From Epinephelus fuscoguttatus (lineage: Eukaryota > Chordata > Actinopteri > Perciformes > Serranidae), in assembly GCF_011397635.1 (NCBI RefSeq), contig NC_064765.1, positions 34,515,132 to 34,579,131 on the forward strand: DNA of 64,000 bases, read 5' to 3'. The notes below the pieces were generated by a model. It was given only the letters and a program-made list of their open reading frames with translations. It ran no database searches and was not told where the DNA came from. Positions 62,801 through 64,000 of the stretch are shown here, piece by piece. Position 1 is the stretch's first letter. Each line of letters starts with the position of its first letter. The translations under genes were made by a program, and so were the position numbers.

Positions 62801-63785
62801 TCGTGACTGGGTGGAAAATGACAGGAATAGAAACTTGTGGTAAATTCAGTTTTTTTGTCGACACAGCATTCGATAGGAATGAGAACAGGTGGAGCATAAA
62901 CTGTTTAAATAAAGGTTTAGATACGGATACTAAAGCTCAGATATCAGAACACACACGGGAAAAACTTAATGGCCTCCATGACTCAGCCAAGTTTAAAGAA
63001 ATCTGGCTATAAAAAATTGTTATGATTAATTTATTATTCACAATATACCTCGCAGTTCACAAGCATATGATAATGAATGGTAATTATGTTTTTAATGAAT
63101 GGGGGGAGGATGAGAACACACCAGCAGGTGGTGAGGTTGTCCTGTCCCTGCAGGGAGTACTCAGTAAAGCACACCAGTGCTACAGTACAGTGACGCTGCT
63201 ACAGCAGCAGTCCAGCAGTCATTTATTCATTCTTTTGTGCTGAATAAGTTTTAACGAAAACCACCCACCATGGCCATTTTGGTTTAATTATAATGCTGAA
63301 TCTATTGTGAACTGGTGTATTTTACATGTTGACCAAAGCATGAGCAATTCAAACAGCTATTTTGGCAGAATATCAACTGACATTTCTGCAGCAGACCAAA
63401 CACTTTCCTGCCCTCATCTCTGCCCCCTCCCCTACAGATTTACCCTGTTCATGTTATGTAACACTAATCATCTTATCTGGCTAATTACTGACCTCACCTC
63501 TCAACCTCACACACACCACTGGCTCTCTGTGTCTGTAAGTTTCACACACGGGAGAGTGAATGTTGCTCAATACTGAGAGGAAAAATCTATCTGAAAGCTA
63601 ATCTTGTCAGTCAGTTATTATATTAATACAAGAAGTTTGGGTTGGAATCAACCTGAAGTGTGTTTGTTTTGCTGTACCTTGTGTCCAGGAGGGGCAGTGT
63701 CTGAGGTAGAAGCTGACCTCCGGCCTCCTGGCTCCCCACTGCTGGAGAAGATCCAACAATAACACCTCCTGAGGGAGAACACGCT
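15466..63785 (-). CDS. ppp1r13b: ASPP1-like apoptosis-stimulating p53 regulator, partial
   Basis: ASPP proteins bind p53-family factors and protein phosphatase 1 and steer p53 toward pro-apoptotic genes; they also act at cell junctions. Twenty-two coding exons, all with GT-AG junctions and matching phases, give 1,035 codons plus a stop: exon W1 at 63678-63785 down to W22 at 15466-15507. Human ASPP1 has 1,090 residues, so about 50-60 N-terminal ones lie beyond 64000. Counting from the first full codon here: end of the RA-like domain (1-36), coiled coil with [11 protein letters not shown] and [13 protein letters not shown] (57-277), Pro/Ser-rich middle with [10 protein letters not shown] and [15 protein letters not shown]1-binding RVKF (828-831), ankyrin repeats (about 860-955), and SH3 with [22 protein letters not shown] (to 1022). 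SELSF-type SH3 wording ([18 protein letters not shown]) and [19 protein letters not shown] are closer to ASPP1 than to ASPP2. Teleosts may hold two ppp1r13b copies; I cannot tell which this is. Confidence 0.95.
16396..16588 (+). mobile_element. Second-type tRNA-headed SINE
   Basis: Head has A-box-like GTGGCTTAGTGGTAGAGC and B-box GGTTCGACTCC, then a CT-rich body and an A15 tail. Flanked by an imperfect 13-bp duplication: tcctgatgagttg (16383-16395) and tcctaatgaattg (16589-16601). A different family from the SINE at 340; a degraded copy is at 41757-41900. Confidence 0.88.
17278..17325 (+). repeat. Short tandem repeat GGCCAACAAG
   Basis: About four or five 10-12-bp units of GGCCAACAAG / GGCCAACTAAG in the middle of the foldback MITE. 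Confidence 0.85.
17775..17974 (-). CDS. ppp1r13b: ppp1r13b exon W21: SH3 domain
   Basis: 66 full codons from [20 protein letters not shown] to [24 protein letters not shown], the WWW tryptophans and YVPRN are SH3 ligand-groove elements. The frame can read on past the donor (gtgaga) to VRE-stop, but the family's [10 protein letters not shown] tail is found in the next exon. Confidence 0.97.
18135..18301 (-). CDS. ppp1r13b: ppp1r13b exon W20: ankyrin repeats
   Basis: Reads [20 protein letters not shown] then [20 protein letters not shown] and [15 protein letters not shown]. Part of the p53-contacting ankyrin/SH3 unit. Confidence 0.97.
18716..18849 (-). CDS. ppp1r13b: ppp1r13b exon W19: ankyrin repeat
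   Basis: Reads [20 protein letters not shown] then [20 protein letters not shown] and DSDG, ending with two bases of a Trp codon. Canonical ankyrin TPLH and FGVNVNAAD elements. Confidence 0.97.
18850..21858. other. ppp1r13b: ppp1r13b intron W18-W19
   Basis: No exon seen. About 19240-19520 resembles the middle of the MITE at 16248-17706 (shared phrases ccctcttgactttagcc and gtcggcttggtgtgt), so it is probably a degraded relative. Confidence 0.5.
21859..21996 (-). CDS. ppp1r13b: ppp1r13b exon W18: PP1-binding motif
   Basis: 46 codons with [20 protein letters not shown] then [20 protein letters not shown]. Contains the RVKF motif that docks PP1; human ASPP1 has RVRF and ASPP2 RVKF. Confidence 0.97.
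22267..22634 (-). CDS. ppp1r13b: ppp1r13b exon W17: acidic/Pro-Ser linker
   Basis: 122 full codons from [20 protein letters not shown] to [15 protein letters not shown] corresponds to TPFYQP in human ASPP1. The rest is low-complexity linker rich in Asn, Pro and Ser, weakly conserved. Confidence 0.92.
23203..23290 (+). mobile_element. Retroposon 3' tail fragment
   Basis: Nearly identical to the tail at 13890-13981 (GCTGTAAAGCCCTCTGAGGC ... TTTGATTGATTGG). It is a short 5'-truncated copy in the intron between W17 and W16. Confidence 0.8.
23349..23386 (-). CDS. ppp1r13b: ppp1r13b exon W16: micro-exon
   Basis: A 38-nt exon reading [12 protein letters not shown], matching [13 protein letters not shown] of human ASPP1 at the expected place and phase. 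Confidence 0.93.
23503..23653 (-). CDS. ppp1r13b: ppp1r13b exon W15
   Basis: Contains [20 protein letters not shown] and [20 protein letters not shown], then PNIQKLLYQ. The human protein has SDADLEAL where this has SDVDLEVL. The [10 protein letters not shown] block is invariant in ASPP1 and ASPP2. Confidence 0.95.
24055..24270 (-). CDS. ppp1r13b: ppp1r13b exon W14: Pro-rich region
   Basis: From [20 protein letters not shown] through a Gly/Glu/Lys-rich insert to [13 protein letters not shown]. The [10 protein letters not shown] motif is shared by ASPP1 and ASPP2; YGKPILP with [10 protein letters not shown] is ASPP1-like. Confidence 0.96.
24390..24611 (-). CDS. ppp1r13b: ppp1r13b exon W13: Pro-rich region
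   Basis: Contains [20 protein letters not shown] then [20 protein letters not shown], highly conserved in ASPP1. Confidence 0.96.
24870..25740. repeat. Degenerate minisatellite, ~20-bp unit
   Basis: About 870 bp built from diverged copies of TCATTATTTTGAGATACTAAG, with roughly 18-25-bp spacing and interspersed longer units containing AAAGTTTCTCATTATTTTGA. Lies in the intron between W13 and W12. Confidence 0.92.
25847..26054 (-). CDS. ppp1r13b: ppp1r13b exon W12: Pro/Ser-rich region
   Basis: From [14 protein letters not shown] to [26 protein letters not shown] is identical in human ASPP1. Acceptor is a pyrimidine-rich ctccctcccaccag. Confidence 0.93.
26378..26445 (-). CDS. ppp1r13b: ppp1r13b exon W11
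   Basis: 22 full codons, [20 protein letters not shown] then EQ, matching the ND-GNWP...DWKD pattern of human ASPP1. It lies after an 8.2-kb intron. Confidence 0.87.
28464..28821. mobile_element. MITE, AAAGGTCC-ended family
   Basis: Begins TAAAGGTCCAGTGTGCAGGG and ends ATCCTACAAAATAGGACCTTTA; the ends are short inverted repeats. It is non-coding. Confidence 0.7.
30544..31185. mobile_element. Longer diverged relative of the 28464 MITE
   Basis: Starts AAGGTCCAAGGTGTATAATT and shares internal phrases with the 28464 copy (agccagtgttt/gcaccagtgtttg, ggctactgtag, gcagct/cagcttattctgagga). It also contains a direct internal duplication (cgag/cgaattatccataaaggt near 30678 and cgagttatccacaaatgt near 30880). 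Its right end is uncertain. Confidence 0.5.
33051..33389 (+). mobile_element. Full-length tRNA-headed SINE
   Basis: Same family as 340-2283 and uninterrupted, with A-box-like sequence at 33062-33072 and B-box at 33106-33116. Ends in (TGAA)n. A short duplication, aaaccac, is at 33037-33043 and 33390-33396. Confidence 0.9.
34623..34751 (-). CDS. ppp1r13b: ppp1r13b exon W10: divergent middle region
   Basis: Reads [20 protein letters not shown]... to AGDSNN. Acceptor ccatgcag and donor gtgagt fit the phases of W9 and W11. Little similarity to the human sequence, as expected for this disordered part. Confidence 0.8.
35145..35340 (-). CDS. ppp1r13b: ppp1r13b exon W9
   Basis: Contains [16 protein letters not shown], the counterpart of GRVAAVGPYIQVPSAG in human ASPP1, followed by a Pro-rich stretch ending HIRSLS. 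Confidence 0.95.
35468..35608 (-). CDS. ppp1r13b: ppp1r13b exon W8: coiled-coil end
   Basis: 47 codons with [20 protein letters not shown] and [15 protein letters not shown]; donor gtacac. Matches the [23 protein letters not shown] region of the family. Confidence 0.93.
35704..35871 (-). CDS. ppp1r13b: ppp1r13b exon W7: coiled coil with Pro/Gly insert
   Basis: 56 codons, from [14 protein letters not shown] to [15 protein letters not shown]. The central Pro/Gly/Ser-rich part is unlike the human linker. Confidence 0.95.
35962..36041 (-). CDS. ppp1r13b: ppp1r13b exon W6: coiled coil
   Basis: Reads [20 protein letters not shown] then VARVDQ, matching AEIERFSAMFQEKKQEVQ of human ASPP1. 80 nt, phase 1 in and phase 0 out. 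Confidence 0.93.
36359..36479 (-). CDS. ppp1r13b: ppp1r13b exon W5: coiled coil
   Basis: Reads [20 protein letters not shown] and [20 protein letters not shown], then one base of a Ser codon. Strongly conserved helix. Confidence 0.95.
37201..37257 (-). CDS. ppp1r13b: ppp1r13b exon W4
   Basis: 19 codons, [19 protein letters not shown], matching the EQRLHFLKQQERRQQQ region of human ASPP1. Too short to show as a reading frame by itself. Confidence 0.87.
38337..38365 (+). repeat. (CA)n microsatellite
   Basis: About 14 CA units, in the intron between W4 and W3. Confidence 0.95.
39332..39427 (-). CDS. ppp1r13b: ppp1r13b exon W3: coiled-coil start
   Basis: 32 codons reading [20 protein letters not shown] then [12 protein letters not shown], nearly identical to human ASPP1. 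Glutamine-rich start of the long helix. It is separated from W2 by a 20.7-kb intron. Confidence 0.95.
40343..40687 (-). mobile_element. tRNA-headed SINE, reverse orientation
   Basis: Reverse complement of the SINE family at 340 and 33051, including the GGATAGGCTCCAGCCCCC-like tail region and the cgaaccagtaaccctc head. It is more diverged, with a damaged B-box. Confidence 0.85.
41757..41900 (-). mobile_element. Degraded SINE of the 16396 type
   Basis: The reverse complement shares GGCCCTTTGCTGCATGTCAT, CCCCCTCACTC and a GGTTCAACTCC B-box with the SINE at 16396-16588. Confidence 0.75.
45603..45704 (-). CDS. Candidate alternative first exon of ppp1r13b
   Basis: An ATG at 45704 in a strong context (A at -3, G at +4), with an in-frame stop five codons upstream, opens 34 codons ([20 protein letters not shown] then [14 protein letters not shown]). 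They end exactly at a consensus donor, CAG-gtaaat, in phase 0. Exon W3 (39427) begins in phase 0, so splicing to it would give an ASPP1 form that lacks the RA-like domain but keeps the coiled coil. CpG-containing DNA and long polypyrimidine tracts lie just upstream. I recognise no homology for the 34 residues, and a chance open frame next to a chance donor is quite possible. Confidence 0.35.
45860..46390 (+). repeat. Polypyrimidine (TC-rich) tract
   Basis: Largely C and T on the plus strand, including (TC)n near 46313-46339, interrupted around 45925-46040. It is low complexity; apparent open frames here (including a long one on the plus strand to 46633) are composition artefacts. Confidence 0.85.
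46479..46508 (+). repeat. (ATG)n trinucleotide repeat
   Basis: Ten uninterrupted ATG/GAT units. Confidence 0.95.
46692..46737 (+). repeat. (CA)n microsatellite
   Basis: About 23 uninterrupted CA units. Confidence 0.97.
46823..46877 (+). repeat. (CA)n microsatellite
   Basis: About 27 uninterrupted CA units, 86 bp from the previous tract. Confidence 0.97.
48690..48862 (+). repeat. Solo arm of the 16248-17706 MITE family
   Basis: Shares tcagtttttg, gaggcatgc, caggtgagtaa and gagggtgaagtattc in the same order as the right arm at 17580-17706. No opposing arm found nearby. Confidence 0.65.
51147..51160. repeat. Left target-site duplication of the L1
   Basis: ctcatggtgttctt, repeated exactly at 54602-54615. 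Confidence 0.93.
51161..54601 (-). mobile_element. 5'-truncated L1-type LINE
   Basis: 3,441 bp in reverse orientation. The 3' end is an A-rich tail (T-rich on the plus strand, 51161-51200) and 14-bp direct duplications flank it exactly. Coding content begins after the endonuclease domain, so the 5' part was lost on insertion. The reverse transcriptase is largely open but broken by stops and a frame change towards the 3' end, so the copy is dead. Its insertion into one unit of the ERE-like repeat dates it as younger than that repeat. Confidence 0.95.
51562..54601 (-). pseudogene. L1 ORF2 remnant: reverse transcriptase and C-terminus
   Basis: Opens with the post-endonuclease linker ([17 protein letters not shown]), then a single in-frame TAA near 54362. 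A 572-residue open frame follows (54352-52634). In that frame the RT motifs are [13 protein letters not shown] (124-136), [24 protein letters not shown] (253-259), [17 protein letters not shown] and the catalytic YADD (353-356). Further stops and a frame change near 52165 separate a C-terminal part with a Cys/His cluster (CWRGCGHG...DHTHIFWSC), and an AT-rich stretch near 51830-51900 interrupts the last piece. Wording is of the L1 clade rather than RTE or L2. Confidence 0.93.
54602..54615. repeat. Right target-site duplication of the L1
   Basis: ctcatggtgttctt, identical to 51147-51160. It continues into gagatatc, the host repeat unit. Confidence 0.93.
56029..56076 (+). repeat. (TG)n microsatellite
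   Basis: About 24 TG units, 68 bp from the complementary (CA)n tract that follows. Confidence 0.97.
56145..56172 (+). repeat. (CA)n microsatellite
   Basis: About 14 CA units, complementary to the TG tract at 56029. Confidence 0.96.
56603..56637 (+). repeat. (CA)n microsatellite
   Basis: About 17 CA units. Confidence 0.96.
57281..57333 (+). repeat. (GT)n microsatellite
   Basis: About 26 GT units, 140 bp from the (CA)n tract at 57474-57496. Confidence 0.97.
57474..57496 (+). repeat. (CA)n microsatellite
   Basis: About 11 CA units. Confidence 0.93.
57611..57812 (+). repeat. Local ~200-bp direct duplication, copy 1
   Basis: From CCAAAGTTCACAGGGTTCC to CTAGCTCCATATGTACAAAT, repeated at 58213-58413 with scattered substitutions. 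No coding frame is conserved between the copies. Confidence 0.92.
58213..58413 (+). repeat. Local ~200-bp direct duplication, copy 2
   Basis: Second copy, 602 bp downstream. It lies inside a possible DNA element bounded by AAAGGAGTATTTCAATATGG (about 57877) and the roughly inverted CAAAATATCAAACTATTCTTT (about 59528). Confidence 0.92.
59814..59873 (+). repeat. (GT)n microsatellite
   Basis: About 30 GT units, 260 bp from exon W2. Confidence 0.97.
60135..60196 (-). CDS. ppp1r13b: ppp1r13b exon W2: linker
   Basis: A 62-nt exon reading [20 protein letters not shown] between acceptor tattcag and donor gtaggt. It was found from phase: it converts the +1 phase leaving W1 into the phase 0 required by W3, and both of its splice sites are good. 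The linker is poorly conserved in the family. Confidence 0.72.
60764..61582. mobile_element. TTAA-flanked palindromic MITE
   Basis: Starts TTAAAGGGATGGTTCAGATTTT and ends AAAATCCAAACTATCCCTTTAA. The arms, about 200 bp each (60764-60960 and 61385-61582), are clear inverted repeats with matching internal phrases (gttgtat, cttatccat, ggctggagtct/ggctggaatct, tggatggagg). It is non-coding. The TTAA flanks suggest mobilisation by a piggyBac-type transposase. Confidence 0.85.
61583..61901 (-). mobile_element. tRNA-headed SINE, reverse, head lost
   Basis: Reverse complement of the 340/33051 family, with its (ATGA)n tail touching the right end of the MITE at 61582. The match stops at the GGGCTCCCACGCC phrase, so most of the pol III promoter head is absent. 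It preserves the intact junction sequence that the Tc1 element interrupts in the first copy. Confidence 0.88.
63678..63785 (-). CDS. ppp1r13b: ppp1r13b exon W1: end of RA-like domain
   Basis: Reads [20 protein letters not shown] followed by [15 protein letters not shown]. It aligns with the human ASPP stretch ending in HLQKWGPRREEVKFFLRHE. Acceptor cttctcag, donor gtacag. It enters with two bases of a codon, so at least one earlier coding exon exists outside the window. The least conserved exon, but phase and motif agree. Confidence 0.85.
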
Positions 63786-64000
63786 CTGAGAAGAGACAGA
63801 GGGGGAGAAAATGTCAGCCAAACCTTTACAGATTGTGTCTTACTGTGAATTATCCAAAGACATACATTTAACAACATATTTTTTCATTTCCCATTGACAA
63901 GTACACTGTCTGAAGAACCTCAGAATCAGATGAATTTTTGCTTTCATGTAAAGTTCTTTAAATTATCATTATCATTGTTATTATTACTTGCCTTTGGATG
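63786..64000. other. ppp1r13b: ppp1r13b intron upstream of W1
   Basis: Begins with the acceptor of W1 (minus strand). The rest is AT-rich and holds no coding sequence that I can see. Confidence 0.55.

Larger units (their letters stand above)
60197..63677. other. ppp1r13b: ppp1r13b intron W1-W2
   Basis: 3.5 kb. Contains the palindromic MITE (60764-61582) and a reverse SINE (61583-61901); nothing recognised in 61902-63677. Confidence 0.55.

Overview
The window looks like nuclear DNA of a teleost, probably a percomorph-type fish. It has split genes with GT-AG introns, many CA/TG microsatellites, tRNA-headed SINEs, a Tc1/mariner element, an L1-type LINE and several foldback MITEs. I see no bacterial, viral or organellar gene.

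Two protein-coding genes can be rebuilt exon by exon, both on the minus strand. (1) A PLP-dependent L-serine dehydratase / L-threonine deaminase (sdsl/sds) is complete. Its eight coding exons lie between 10193 and 7583, and their lengths sum to exactly 322 codons plus a stop. (2) An ASPP1-type gene (ppp1r13b) covers most of the window. Twenty-two coding exons between 63785 and 15466 join in one continuous frame of 1,035 codons plus a stop. They run from the end of the N-terminal Ras-association-like domain through a coiled coil, a proline/serine-rich middle, the PP1-binding RVKF motif, ankyrin repeats and the SH3 domain, to a 13-codon last exon. The first exons, encoding roughly 50-60 residues, lie beyond position 64000. 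The genes are in tandem with ppp1r13b upstream, and nothing suggests that they share regulation.

Layout: 1-7582 is intergenic DNA with a SINE split by a Tc1 element (340-2283) and a SINE fragment (6001-6246). sdsl spans 7583-10200, with a MITE in its last intron. The stretch 10201-15465 holds the sdsl 5' flank, the ppp1r13b 3' flank and a TTAA-flanked element carrying a nested retroposon. ppp1r13b fills 15466-63785; its introns hold a foldback MITE with a SINE in one arm (16248-17706), an 870-bp minisatellite (24870-25740), further MITEs and SINEs, and a 3.4-kb 5'-truncated L1 (51161-54601). That L1 sits inside a tandem repeat whose units contain estrogen-response-element-like palindromes.

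I found no undescribed multi-gene system. The points most worth checking are a candidate alternative first exon of ppp1r13b (45603-45704, in phase with the coiled-coil exon), the ERE-bearing repeat, and the nested mobile elements whose insertion order can be read from target-site duplications. All names come from recall of protein families, without database searches.
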